From: Angiostrongylus vasorum
Lineage: Eukaryota; Nematoda; Chromadorea; Rhabditida; Metastrongylidae
Assembly: GCA_018806985.1 (NCBI GenBank)
Contig: JADANN010000218.1
Span: 372,001 to 436,000 of the forward strand
DNA length: 64,000 bases
Reading direction: 5' to 3'
The translations under genes were made by a program, and so were the position numbers. Below the pieces are notes generated by a model. That model searched no databases. It was not told the origin of the DNA and worked only from the letters and a program-made list of their open reading frames with translations. This document shows, piece after piece, positions 52,201 through 58,232 of this stretch. Numbering within the stretch: position 1 is the stretch's first letter; each line of letters opens with the position of its first letter.

Positions 52201-55200
52201 CTAGGAAATAAATCTGGCATTGATTCTACTATCGAAACCTGAATTGTGGAGGGTTGGTCTGGGAGATCGAATCAATGACCGTGGGCATCACGAAGCATGC
52301 CAAATCACTGCGCTGCACATGTCATGAAACGTACTTGTTTTGAGTTCAGAAGCAAAAATAAACTTTCATGTTGCCTAAAAACAAAGTCAAGCTTACCTTA
52401 GCCACTGCTTTCATATCATTCGCCAGCTGTCTTGACGAATATATAGCCATTTTTCCTACGTAACCGTCCAAGTAGCGTGCAGCCACTGCCTGTTCGAACA
52501 TTTCCAATGTGGATTTCTGGTCTCGACCAAGCAAGAACTCTGTCCACCCGGATAGACAGACTATCTGTAATGAATCTATACAAAACACTATAAAAGTAAA
52601 TACCTGATGCGAAAAAGATATTCTGTCACATCAGATGGACTCCATACTTAAGAATAAAAATGAAATTTCACTGATCGAAATCAATAACTGATCTATGAAT
52701 TCCATCTGCCCCTCAAATGCACCACTTTCAATCCTGTTGATAATCTGTAGCTCGTTCCAATACCAGTAAATTATCTCTGGTCTCCCTCCTACGCGATAGT
52801 TACTCACATAAATTCTCTTATTCAAAGGGCCCAAATATTATCAGGTTTTTCGTGCAATCCTTTTTTAAGCTCTTCTAAGTAATTAGAAAGCGATGGGAAG
52901 GTCGCAGGATTCTACCCAGGCATAAGTTTACTCTCTGTTGAGCTTCCGAATGGAAATGTCACACTCCTTTCTAGAATGGTTGGTTCTACTGAGCGAATGG
53001 GATCTTTTTGTAAATCGCAGTTCTACAACTAGGAGCACGCCTCGTCTAAGATGAGTTGGCGAACCATTAAAGGGACTTTTGCCTAGGATAAAAATCAACA
53101 GCACTGATCGATAACGTGCTAAGTGATCAGCAGTTGCGATGCTCAGTAGTCAATTTTCTTTCACGACAGCGGAATTTCCTCTGAACAAACCGTATCAGTA
53201 GAAACGATGAGAAGGTGATGTTTCTATACTTACCAATGGATCATCGGGATTGCTTCTCAGTATTTTATCAAGGATTGGCTTTGCTTTGAGGTATTCTTTC
53301 TGGAAGAACAGTGCCTCGGCGGCTGAGTACTGAGTGATCGCCGGTGCGTTTTGAAACATCGAAATCGCCGTCTCGATTTCGATCAACGATTGTCGATCTG
53401 CAGCGAATACTGTGTATAGTTTTGACTTATTATTTACTGCCTACTCTTTTTAGCGGCAGGTTATGCGTTGCGAAATATAACTTTAATGATGCTGAGATAT
53501 TTGCAAAACTCTGGACCGCAGGTGCCTATGGTGGGGAACGAACGCGCTATTGTCCTTTCCGGGGAGTAGCGCGTTCACCACCACACCATGCGGGTCCTTC
53601 GTTTCGCCTGTCTCTCAGCTAGTTCTATCGATCTTCTGCCGTCAGCAATCACCCGTCAACGGGATTGATCTGGGGAGCCCAAATCGGCATTGAACCCAGT
53701 TAAGCTGAGGCTATAGTTCGATAGAATCGATAGAACTAGCTGAGAGACAGGCGAAACAGAAGGACCCGCATGGTGTGGTGGTGAACGCGCTACTCCCCGG
53801 AAAGGCAATAGTCGTTCCCCACCATGCAGTCAAGTCTGCAAATATCTCAGCATCATAAAGGTCATATTTCGCAACGCACCTGCCGCTAAAAAAGTGAGCA
53901 GTAAATAATAAGTCAAATTGTGATTATAACTATAGCCTCAGCTTAACTGGGTTCAATGCCGATTTGGGCTCCCCAGATCAATCCCGTTGACGGGTGATTG
54001 CTGACGGCAGAAGATCGATAGAACTAGCTGAGAGACAGGCGAAACAGAAGGACCCGCATGGTGTGGTGGTGAACGCGCTACTCCCCGGAAAGGACAATAG
54101 CGCGTTCGTTCCCCACCATAGGCACCTGCGGTCCAGAGTTTTGCAAATATCTCAGCATCATTAAACTGTGTATAGTCTCTACTACGAAAAATGTACTCGA
54201 CTATTATATTTTGCTGTTAATATACTGGAAGTTACTGCTAATTTTTCTATTAACGTCGTTACTGTTGGATGTAGGCAATGAAGTAAACATCTGTTTCAGA
54301 ATATACTATTTTAAATAAGTTCGCAAATAAAGCGTCAAGGTAGACCTCCAAAAAAAACAACAAAGAAGTCATAAGAGAGGAAAAAAATAAGGAAAAGGGA
54401 AGAAAAGAAGAAAGGAGGAAGTAAAGAGCCAATAAGTAAAAAACAAAAGAAAAAAAAGAAAAAGGGGGTAAAACAGAAGTGTGGCATAAGAAAGAATTCA
54501 AAAAAAGTCCAAAAAAGTGGGAGATGAAATTTTTTACGTTATATGAATAAACGACAAAAAAGAAGTTATGGTGATGAAAACGATGGAGTATAATCGCAAA
54601 ATAACAGTAAATAAACAAATGAATTAAGTGAAAGTGGATCAAAAAAAAGACAACAACGATAAAATTTATTTACCTGGAGTTTCGGCCATATGATGCGTCC
54701 ATTTCAATGCATGCAGTGCACCTAAGGCATAATCACCGACTCGAAGTGGTTCCAATACTCGCATCGCTTCAGCTGGTTTTCCTTTAAAAACAAGGGATAG
54801 AGCATTCGGCGTTCATCAATCCCTGGGGGATGCACCCTGCATTCGATTCTATTGGTAGCATCGTTTAGGTGATTAAATGGTCTACACGATGACTCGCGGT
54901 AGCCTACCGATGCATCAAATCAGTGCTGGTACCCTGGTTAGTGAGCCCAAGGTTCGTGATCGAACCGGAAACGTTTGTATTGCATGAAATCTCTAACTAT
55001 TGCGCTACACGCTCACCGTCTCTACCCATAGTACGGAACATTTTCCTCTTTCTCTCAAAAGAAGTTCTTTCCAAAGAATTTTTACCACGGTAGGGGCTGA
55101 GTACAGAGTTTCGAACTTTTCGCGTTAATCCATCAGCGCTATTTTTTTTTACTTAGTCCCCTCTAACCTTTCATAGTTTCTGATGATTTCTAGTTGAGCG

Positions 55201-58200
55201 ATAGGCGAAAAGAAGAATCAGCATGGTGTGGTGGTGAACGCGTTAGCCGCCGGAAGGGGTAACAGCGCATTCGTTCCCCACCGCAGACATCTGCGGTCCG
55301 GAGTTTCGCAAGTGTCTGAGCATTCACAACGCTTACTTTTTATTATCAGCCTTTTATAATTTTTATGGCACAGTATTAAGCGAAATACAACCAAAAATAT
55401 TGCCGAGATACTTACAAAACTCCAGAGCGCAGGTGTCTGCTGTGGGAAACGAACGCGCTACTGTCCTTTCCAGGGAGTAACGCGTTCACCACCACACCAC
55501 GTGGGTCCTTCGTTTCGCCTGTCTCTCAACTAGTTTTATCGATCAGTGCCGTGAGCAATCACACTTTAACGGGATTGATCTCCTTGCGGTCCGGAGTTTT
55601 GCGGAGTTTTGCTAATATCTCATCAATATTGTGGTTGTACTTCGCTTAATACCTTGTCATACTTTATAGAATGCAGAAAATAAAAAGTAATAAAGTTTGT
55701 GAATTCAACTACAGCCTCAGCTTAACTAGGTTCAATGCCGATGTGGGCTCCCCAGATCAATCCCGTTAACGGGTGATTGCTGATGGCAGATATCGATAGA
55801 AGTAGCTGAGAGACAGGCAAAATGAAAGACCCGCATGGTGTGGTGGTGAACGCGTTACTCCCCGGAAAGGACAATAGCGCCTTCGTTCTCCACCGCAGAC
55901 ACCTGCAGTCTGGAATTTTGCAAATATGTCAGGAATATTGTGGTTGTATTCAGCATTATTGTGGTTTATTAAGAATGTTGGCAATGAATGAGAAAAAAGA
56001 GGATGAAAAGGAAAACAAGAAATGTACGGATGTCGAGTTTTGGTGCTAGCTCATCATCTTGTTGATAATTCTTCCATAACATAAGAGTTCGTTCTTACTG
56101 AAAATTGAAAATCCTATGGCATAAATTCACTTAGCCTCGCAATGGCTCACCGCCTCATCGTGGCTGGACGTTGTCCCTGGGTGTCGGGTTTCAATTTACA
56201 TCTGGTGGTTCATACCCCCAGCAAGGTCTACCTGGTGTGGTGACGACTTGGGGGCGGACTTAGGCTAAGCTGACCTCGGGACTCCAGGGAACCACAGTGG
56301 GTAAACCAGCAAAACTTCAAAGAAATGGAAATTATGCTGGTTCCCGCACAACCAGTGGAGAGGAGCCATTCAAATGTTCAAGTAAGATAGTAAATTCATA
56401 TAGAAAGTACGGCGAACCGTTCAAATTAAGTGCGATTCCTTTCAGTAGCTGGAGATGTGGAGATGCTCCGGCGGCTGTATCGCATAGTTTCAGTGCCGTT
56501 TGGAAGTAACCTTCACTAAACAAACTCTCATCCACATCAATGATATCTAAAAATTTCCAAATCTCGAGAAAAAAGAAAACTCTTCTAACTTCGCCAAAGT
56601 GAATATTTGTAAATTAAAAAAAATTTCTGGGAGAAAATTGATGAACAAATACACCAGAAACATCTCCAGATGCTGAGACACAAAGCCTATTTCAATGATT
56701 GCGAAAGAAAAGATAAGGAGAGAAAAGAAGGAAAGCAAGGAAAAATTGGGAAAAAAAACGAGAAAAAAAAGAAAAAGAGAAAAAAGAGGGAGCGAAAGAA
56801 GAAGAAAAAAGAAAAAGAGAGAAGAGAAGAAGAAAATAAGAGCATTTGTAATTGAACATAAAAAATGATAAAAAGGATAAAGCCATCGGCGTTGATCAAT
56901 CTCTAAGGGATGCGCCATGCATTCGACTTCATTAAGCATCGTTTGGAGGTGATTGAATGCATATTTGGCTTTTACAATGACGTGCGGTGACCTACCGATG
57001 TGCCGAGCGAGTACTGCTATCCTCACAGATAACTCTGGTACCAATTTGCTCACCCCGCAGAGATGGAGGGGTTGCTGGACCAGGGGTGCGGGGATCGATT
57101 CCACGTGTCTGTTGCAGGGCGTCACACGCGCCCTAATTGAATGAATTGAACACAGGTGATTGAAATGCTTTCATGAAACCAAAATTATTTTTTCGACATT
57201 AAGCATTCAGGACAAAAAACCAGGCTAACTACGAAGTGCTTAATGACAACTGTTTTCTTTAAAATGAATTCTGGAATTTTTTGGTAGGAAAGGACTAAGA
57301 CGAATGTTACCGTCGTTTAGTAAGCGGTACTGTACTGCGATAAGATGGATCTGTTTTTTGTCTTATCGGAAATAGTCTTCTAAAGAAATAAGAGATGGAA
57401 GTTTCCGTTTTTTGTTCTAAACTATTTCAAAAGGTGGGATTAGCTTTTTTTGAGTACTTTTTCACTATAGACAGATTTCTGCATAATGTTCACAACGGAC
57501 TGTTCTAGTTACGTCGCAAATATTTAGGCCAGCTTGGTAAAGTGCTTTCCCGCAAATGTTCAAATGAGCCACGAAACAAAAGTATCCCACTCATACTTTA
57601 CAGGTCTCGTTCTTTCTAATCAACGAGACATGTTCAGCTTTCGATAATAGTGGAACCTAACGGATTAACACTGCTCAGTTCTTGTTGTCGACAATGTAGG
57701 TAAATTACCATACATCGTACTTCTTTTGTTGGAATCGGTCTTTTTTCAGCTGTATAGTTCTTCAGATAAAAGAATAAAAAAGCTAAAAAAGAAGGAACTG
57801 AAGAGCTAAAAAAAGTGGGTGCGTGTGGCGCAGTGGTCGAAGGCGCTCTGCAACACGCACGTGGACTGGATTCCCACGCCCATGGCCCACCAAGCCTACC
57901 ATCCTTCCAGGGTCGGCAAATTGGTACCAGACTTGTCTGGGAAGATAGCAACACTGGCTCGATACATCGGCAGGCAACCGCGAATTATTGTAACGGCCAG
58001 ATATGCATTCAGTCACCTCCAAACGATGCTGAATGAAGTCGAATGCATGGCGCATCATCTTTATAGTTCTTCAGTCAGATAGTTTTCCTCGAAATAGAAA
58101 AGAAAAAGAATAATTGAAAGAAAAAATTGGATAGAGAAGAAGAAAGCAACTAACCGAAGGTAAAAATGAATGCTGGCGATCGCCCTGAGCAGATCATCGG

Positions 58201-58213
58201 AATAATCAGCCAT
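17286..58213 (-). CDS. ift-139: IFT139 / TTC21B-family intraflagellar transport protein, 34 exons, complete
   Basis: IFT139 is a TPR-repeat subunit of the IFT-A complex, which works with dynein-2 in retrograde transport inside cilia and in import of membrane cargo; in nematodes cilia occur only on sensory neurons. I assembled 34 minus-strand exons by matching conceptual translations, in order, to the TTC21B family from N to C terminus. Every junction has GT..AG and keeps phase, giving 3987 nt, 1328 residues and TGA at 17286-17288; the human protein is about 1316 residues. No internal stop or frameshift was needed, so this is probably a functional gene despite heavy transposon load. Exon positions are in the six block entries. 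The family call is very secure; single boundaries, notably exons 2, 8, 16 and 22, are inferred from frame and could shift by a few codons. The only other host gene candidates seen were rejected. Confidence 0.95.
18589..19116. repeat. 50-bp direct repeats flanking a family-C copy
   Basis: The segment starting AATTCCTATAAATTTAGATA (18589-18640) recurs at 19066-19116 with few changes, and a partial CCAAGTAATTCCTATAAA lies at 18653-18670. Confidence 0.8.
18707..19067 (+). repeat. Family C repeat (HDV-headed, RTE-tailed)
   Basis: Begins CTCCCCAACGGTTTACCGCC; P1 and the P3 GGC (now GGA) are damaged, while P2/P2' (GTAAACC at 18838-18844) and GCTAAGA remain. Ends CCCGCACAACCAGTGAAGAC and CCAAGTA. 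In intron 30. Confidence 0.85.
19476..19761 (+). repeat. Family A repeat (tRNA-like SINE) with 10-bp target duplication
   Basis: Flanked by ATTACCTTAC at 19466-19475 and 19762-19771. The head resembles a tRNA A box (GCGAAGTGGTCGG here, TGGCGCAGTGG in better copies); the body has the conserved GGCAAATTGGTACCAGACTT-type core; it ends in ATCAACGCCGAGACCTTTAT. Intron 29. Confidence 0.88.
20576..20853 (+). repeat. Family A repeat
   Basis: Full length, head GCGCATGTGGCGCAGTGGTC, tail GATCAACGCCGACAGCTTTA. Intron 27. Confidence 0.88.
21368..21645 (-). repeat. Family A repeat
   Basis: Full-length complement, AAAAAGGATAAAGCTCTCGG to ACTGCGCCACACGCG. Intron 27, opposite in orientation to the 20576 copy 515 bp away. 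Confidence 0.87.
21676..21760. repeat. TATG/TATA microsatellite
   Basis: Imperfect TATATGTG repeats between a family-A copy and exon 27, in intron 27. Confidence 0.8.
22681..23062 (+). repeat. Family C repeat
   Basis: Head decayed (TTTCAACGGTTTACCACC; P1 and P3 lost), body and tail good, ending CCAAGTACCCAAGAAAGTAA. Intron 26, 400 bp from exon 27. Confidence 0.85.
24234..24514 (+). repeat. Family A repeat
   Basis: Full length with a short deletion in the CTGGGAGGA segment; tail ends CCGTGAGCTGTATCGTTTTT. Intron 26. Confidence 0.86.
25503..25646 (+). ncRNA. HDV-like self-cleaving ribozyme fold at the 5' end of a family-C repeat
   Basis: The first bases of this copy pair as an HDV-type nested double pseudoknot. 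P1 is CCTCCCA (25503-25509) with TGGGAGG (25533-25539), 7 of 7. J1/2 is AC. P2 is GGTTTAC (25512-25518) with GTAAACC (25640-25646), 7 of 7. P3 is GCC (25520-25522) with GGC (25530-25532), enclosing loop TCATCGT. P3' abuts P1' as in HDV. The strand directly before P2' is GCTAAGA (25633-25639), like the antigenomic HDV J4/2 strand, placing the catalytic C at 25634. A P4 can form between TTCCTG (25542-25547) and a CAGGAA-like strand (CAGAAA in this copy). P4 is long and its inner part unresolved. HDV-like ribozymes are known at 5' ends of RTE, R2 and L1Tc-type elements. Activity is untested. Confidence 0.62.
25503..25880 (+). repeat. Family C repeat, best 5' end
   Basis: The copy with the intact HDV-like pairing. 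Its 3' end runs AAGTAAGTAGGTAAGTA, a short tandem tail typical of RTE-mobilised sequences, directly followed by a minus-strand family-A copy. Confidence 0.88.
25889..26173 (-). repeat. Family A repeat
   Basis: Complement copy abutting the tail of the family-C element, so one inserted beside the other. Intron 26. Confidence 0.83.
28679..28916 (-). repeat. Family A repeat with internal deletion
   Basis: About 40 bp of the GGTACCAATTTGC region are missing; the B-box side reads GGGTTCGATCCC. Intron 26. Confidence 0.8.
29526..29808 (-). repeat. Family A repeat, diverged
   Basis: Complement copy with many substitutions; GATAAAAGAAAGCTTCCGGC to CAACTATACGCGTCC. Intron 26. Confidence 0.7.
30461..37619 (-). 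CDS. ift-139: IFT139 exons 19-26
   Basis: Exon 19 37547-37619 ([15 protein letters not shown]), exon 20 35364-35474 ([18 protein letters not shown]), exon 21 34865-35012 ([19 protein letters not shown]), exon 22 33350-33449 ([19 protein letters not shown]), exon 23 32424-32501, exon 24 32251-32353 ([15 protein letters not shown]), exon 25 31183-31293 ([18 protein letters not shown]), exon 26 30461-30542 ([18 protein letters not shown]). Exon 22 to 23 joins as [12 protein letters not shown] only if a GTCCGT donor is used. Exon 26 ends at GTTCGT. Intron 19 (35475-37546) is a patchwork of family B, D and A copies and a CA microsatellite; intron 22 contains a family-B copy. Confidence 0.88.
30668..31051 (+). 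repeat. Family C repeat
   Basis: P1 CCTCCCA is intact, but three bases of P3 are missing and P2 has one mismatch. The CAGGAA strand of P4 is intact. P2' is at 30810-30816. Intron 25, 125 bp from exon 26. Confidence 0.85.
31338..31575 (-). repeat. Family A repeat, old
   Basis: Recognisable by CCCAGACAAGTCTGGCACCA and GGATGGAAGGC-like segments; both ends eroded. Intron 24. Confidence 0.6.
31805..32165 (+). repeat. Family B repeat with internal tandem duplication
   Basis: Core GACTTGACCAGCATTCTACC. The stretch ACCCGAACCTACGCGTGAAAGGTTCA is duplicated in tandem near 32020-32080. Intron 24. Confidence 0.68.
32567..32623. repeat. CT-rich low-complexity tract
   Basis: CTCTCTCT and CCTCTCTG runs about 65 bp upstream, in transcript terms, of exon 23. 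Confidence 0.8.
32785..33115 (+). repeat. Family B repeat, best copy
   Basis: CACCGACCATCACGAGTACG head, GACTCGACCAGCATTCTGCG middle, GAGAAGTGCTGGGATCCACA end. Intron 22. Confidence 0.7.
33585..33867 (+). repeat. Family A repeat with 11-bp target duplication
   Basis: Flanked by ATATACATATA at 33574-33584 and 33868-33878, which fixes the ends of the family: GGGGGCGCGTGTGGCG at the head and CCTTATCCTTTTAG at the tail. Intron 21. Confidence 0.9.
35520..35815 (-). repeat. Family D repeat
   Basis: Near full-length complement copy: TGATTGCTGATGGCACTGAT, CGTTCGTTCCCCACCGCA, CAAATATCTCAGCATCATTG. Ends in the CA microsatellite. Intron 19. Confidence 0.8.
35814..35955. repeat. CA-rich microsatellite (CACATA/CACACG)
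   Basis: About 140 bp of compound CA repeats between a family-D and a head-less family-A copy. Open frames of Cys/Val/His here are artefacts. Confidence 0.97.
35972..36175 (+). repeat. Family A repeat, head missing
   Basis: Begins at TTCACCAAGCCGCCCATTCA right after the CA microsatellite; the tRNA-like head is gone and the rest has diverged. Confidence 0.6.
36525..36715 (+). repeat. Family D repeat
   Basis: GAGATATTTGCAAAACTCCG to GCAATCACCCGTCAACGGGA; the AT-rich end is missing. Intron 19. Confidence 0.78.
36880..37220 (-). repeat. Family B repeat
   Basis: Complement copy; GCAGGATCGAATCAGCACCG carries a B-box-like element near the head. Intron 19. Confidence 0.68.
37911..38182 (+). repeat. 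Family A repeat with best tRNA-like boxes
   Basis: The head GTAGAGCAGTGGTTAGAGGC matches an A box and GGGTTCGGACCC, 25 bp on, matches a B box better than in other copies. Spacing is close to a tRNA gene, but no acceptor-stem pairing was seen. Between exons 18 and 19. Confidence 0.85.
38254..41169 (-). CDS. ift-139: IFT139 exons 13-18
   Basis: Exon 13 41097-41169 ([19 protein letters not shown]), exon 14 40874-41007 ([18 protein letters not shown]), exon 15 40530-40649 ([13 protein letters not shown]), exon 16 39035-39193 ([17 protein letters not shown]), exon 17 38423-38560 ([13 protein letters not shown]), exon 18 38254-38354 ([18 protein letters not shown]). The order matches the central TTC21B TPR array. 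For exon 16 the stronger-looking CAG acceptor at 39201 breaks the frame, so an AAG acceptor 7 nt inward is used; this is the least certain boundary in the gene. Exon 17 uses a GTCGGA donor. Intron 15 carries a decayed family-A copy (40243-40495) and a family-D fragment (39255-39355). Confidence 0.87.
39255..39355 (+). repeat. Family D fragment
   Basis: Only about 100 bp, GCTGAGATACTTAAAATACT to GGGGGTCGAACCAGC. Intron 15. Confidence 0.65.
40243..40495 (-). repeat. Family A repeat, old
   Basis: Only scattered blocks match (AATAACTCGCGGGCACCGAT, CCACTGCACTACAGGCGC). Intron 15. Confidence 0.55.
41330..41525 (-). repeat. Family D repeat, partial
   Basis: Complement copy from GGTGGTGAACACGTTAGCTC to AAATAAAAAGTAAACATTG. 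Intron 12. Confidence 0.75.
42430..44336 (+). mobile_element. RTE-type retrotransposon (second family), 5'-truncated, plus strand
   Basis: Starts in the linker before the reverse transcriptase ([20 protein letters not shown] at 42545). The palm is well preserved: [56 protein letters not shown] and [20 protein letters not shown], with both catalytic Asp in FADD. Later parts read [20 protein letters not shown] and, after frameshifts, the ORF ends [11 protein letters not shown] then stop at about 44300. The tail closes with CCAAGTAAGTAAGTAA. It lies in IFT139 intron 12, antisense to the gene. There are at least four frameshifts and no endonuclease domain. The terminal 60 bp match family C. Confidence 0.88.
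44575..44765 (-). repeat. Possible decayed family-D pair
   Basis: CCCACTGACGGGCGATTGCTG and a GGTGTGGTGG segment suggest a minus copy to about 44680; GGTTCCTCGTTTCCCTCATC suggests a plus piece after it. Confidence 0.35.
46000..46225 (+). repeat. Family D repeat
   Basis: Starts at the AT-rich end TAACTTTTTATTTGCTGCCT and runs to CCAATCACTTGTCACGG. Intron 12. Confidence 0.78.
46975..47565 (+). mobile_element. Penelope-like 3' fragment with GIY-YIG remnant
   Basis: Plus strand from about 46984: [40 protein letters not shown], then after a frameshift [20 protein letters not shown]. This is the same endonuclease segment as at 9 kb but a different subfamily. It lies inside IFT139 intron 12, antisense to the gene, and ends with a decayed hammerhead and tail. 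Confidence 0.75.
47435..47464 (+). ncRNA. Decayed small hammerhead motif beside a GIY-YIG fragment
   Basis: Starts CTGAAGA and keeps the spacing, but the GAAACGTC strand has become GAAGCTC. It lies 200 bp downstream of the Penelope endonuclease remnant, the same layout as at 9 kb. Confidence 0.4.
48312..49910 (-). CDS. ift-139: IFT139 exons 9-12
   Basis: Exon 9 49640-49910 is the longest (271 nt) and carries [18 protein letters not shown], which lines up with the TTC21B segment around residue 340. Exon 10 49388-49485 has [17 protein letters not shown], exon 11 49192-49299 [18 protein letters not shown], exon 12 48312-48404 [18 protein letters not shown], the last matching the family segment GLPLGIQYFEKLNPDFLL in spacing and chemistry. 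Exons 10 and 12 both use GTCAGT donors. The first third of exon 9 is weakly conserved and could hide a small intron. Intron 8 (49911-50431) shows no recognisable repeat. Confidence 0.87.
50432..52564 (-). CDS. ift-139: IFT139 exons 5-8
   Basis: Exon 5 52397-52564 ([18 protein letters not shown]), exon 6 51805-51924 ([17 protein letters not shown]), exon 7 50661-50750 ([18 protein letters not shown]), exon 8 50432-50521 ([16 protein letters not shown]). Together they cover roughly residues 144-299 and align to the second to fourth TPR blocks of TTC21B. Exons 5-7 have good donors (GTAAGC, GTGAGC, GTAGAG). The exon 8 donor is taken as GTTCTT because that phase fits exon 9; a GTGTTG 17 nt downstream is the alternative and would need another exon 9 start. 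Intron 4 has no clear repeat except a decayed stretch; intron 5 contains a very decayed family-A copy; intron 6 a family-A copy. Confidence 0.87.
50870..51142 (-). repeat. Family A repeat
   Basis: Well preserved complement copy but tail shortened (GGGTGAAGCAGGTCAATCCC). Intron 6. Confidence 0.85.
52050..52322 (-). repeat. Family A repeat, very old
   Basis: Weak match: TCTACACAATGACTTCC and CACTGCGCTGCACATG. Intron 5. Confidence 0.45.
53234..58213 (-). CDS. ift-139: IFT139 exons 1-4 (N-terminal TPR region)
   Basis: Exon 1 58155-58213, exon 2 56418-56515, exon 3 54674-54781, exon 4 53234-53397. Exon 1 reads [20 protein letters not shown] and joins in phase to [11 protein letters not shown] in exon 2, matching the start of TTC21B, so this ATG is chosen. 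Exon 2 ends at a weak GTTCGC donor, chosen because it restores [14 protein letters not shown] across the junction; GTACTT 7 nt further would break frame with exon 3. Exon 4 carries [19 protein letters not shown], a TPR helix pair. Intron 1 holds family-A copies at 56868-57134 and 57816-58056; intron 2 a family-C copy, a family-D cluster and a family-A copy; intron 3 the palindromic family-D insertion. Confidence 0.88.
53421..54164. repeat. Palindromic composite of family D with 12-bp target duplication
   Basis: Contains a plus copy (53421-53718), a minus copy (53722-53925) and a second minus copy (53931-54164). The outer arms are almost exact reverse complements over about 230 bp. The whole is bounded by ACTGTGTATAGT at 53409-53420 and 54165-54176. 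It lies in IFT139 intron 3. Family D itself has a tRNA-like head: GGTGTGGTGGTGAACGCG and GCGTTCGTTCCCC. Confidence 0.85.
54340..54480. repeat. Purine-rich tract
   Basis: A/G-rich with few interruptions, in IFT139 intron 3 between the D palindrome and exon 3. Confidence 0.85.
54790..55016 (-). repeat. Family A repeat with deletion
   Basis: Complement copy missing about 45 bp after GCTGGTACC. Starts 9 bp upstream of exon 3 of IFT139, so it sits on the acceptor tract. Confidence 0.78.
55175..55975. repeat. Cluster of alternating family-D copies
   Basis: Minus 55196-55345, plus 55346-55575, a minus fragment 55576-55685 and a longer minus copy 55690-55960. No matching flank duplication was found. 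Intron 2. Confidence 0.78.
56135..56394 (+). repeat. Family C repeat with internal deletion
   Basis: Head CCTCGCAATGGCTCACCGCC; the middle including P2' and the GCTAAG strand is deleted. The tail ends 24 bp from the exon 2 donor of IFT139. Confidence 0.8.
56697..56845. repeat. Long purine (A/G) tract
   Basis: Nearly 150 bp of A and G on the plus strand, so CU-rich on the transcribed strand of IFT139 intron 1. Confidence 0.9.
56868..57134 (-). repeat. Family A repeat
   Basis: Complement copy with the middle of the head deleted (TTGCAGGGCGTCACACGCGC). Directly follows the purine tract. Intron 1. Confidence 0.83.
57816..58056 (+). repeat. Family A repeat, tail truncated
   Basis: Head TGCGTGTGGCGCAGTGGTCG is intact; it stops at GGCGCATC without the tail. 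TATAGTTCTTCAG occurs at 57753-57765 and 58062-58074, a candidate 13-bp duplication that would include 50 bp of A-rich sequence before the head. Intron 1. Confidence 0.85.
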
Positions 58214-58232
58214 ATGTTCTGAAGTAAAAAAA
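58214..58232 (-). promoter_or_regulatory. Probable spliced-leader trans-splice acceptor of IFT139
   Basis: Read on the minus strand, a T-run followed by ACTTCAG ends at 58219, then AACAT and the ATG at 58213-58211. A strong acceptor only 5 nt before the start codon with no obvious upstream coding exon is the usual layout for SL trans-splicing in nematodes. A cis-spliced 5' UTR intron would look the same, so the choice is an inference. Confidence 0.6.

Noticed and set aside
56547..57125. 192-residue minus-strand frame rich in Phe, Leu and Ser
   Set aside because: It reads through a family-A repeat and the purine tract; the apparent hydrophobicity is a product of CT-rich sequence.
17286..58213. 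IFT139 as a pseudogene, given the transposon load and odd donors
   Set aside because: All 34 exons join in frame to full length without a stop, and conserved family segments are intact.
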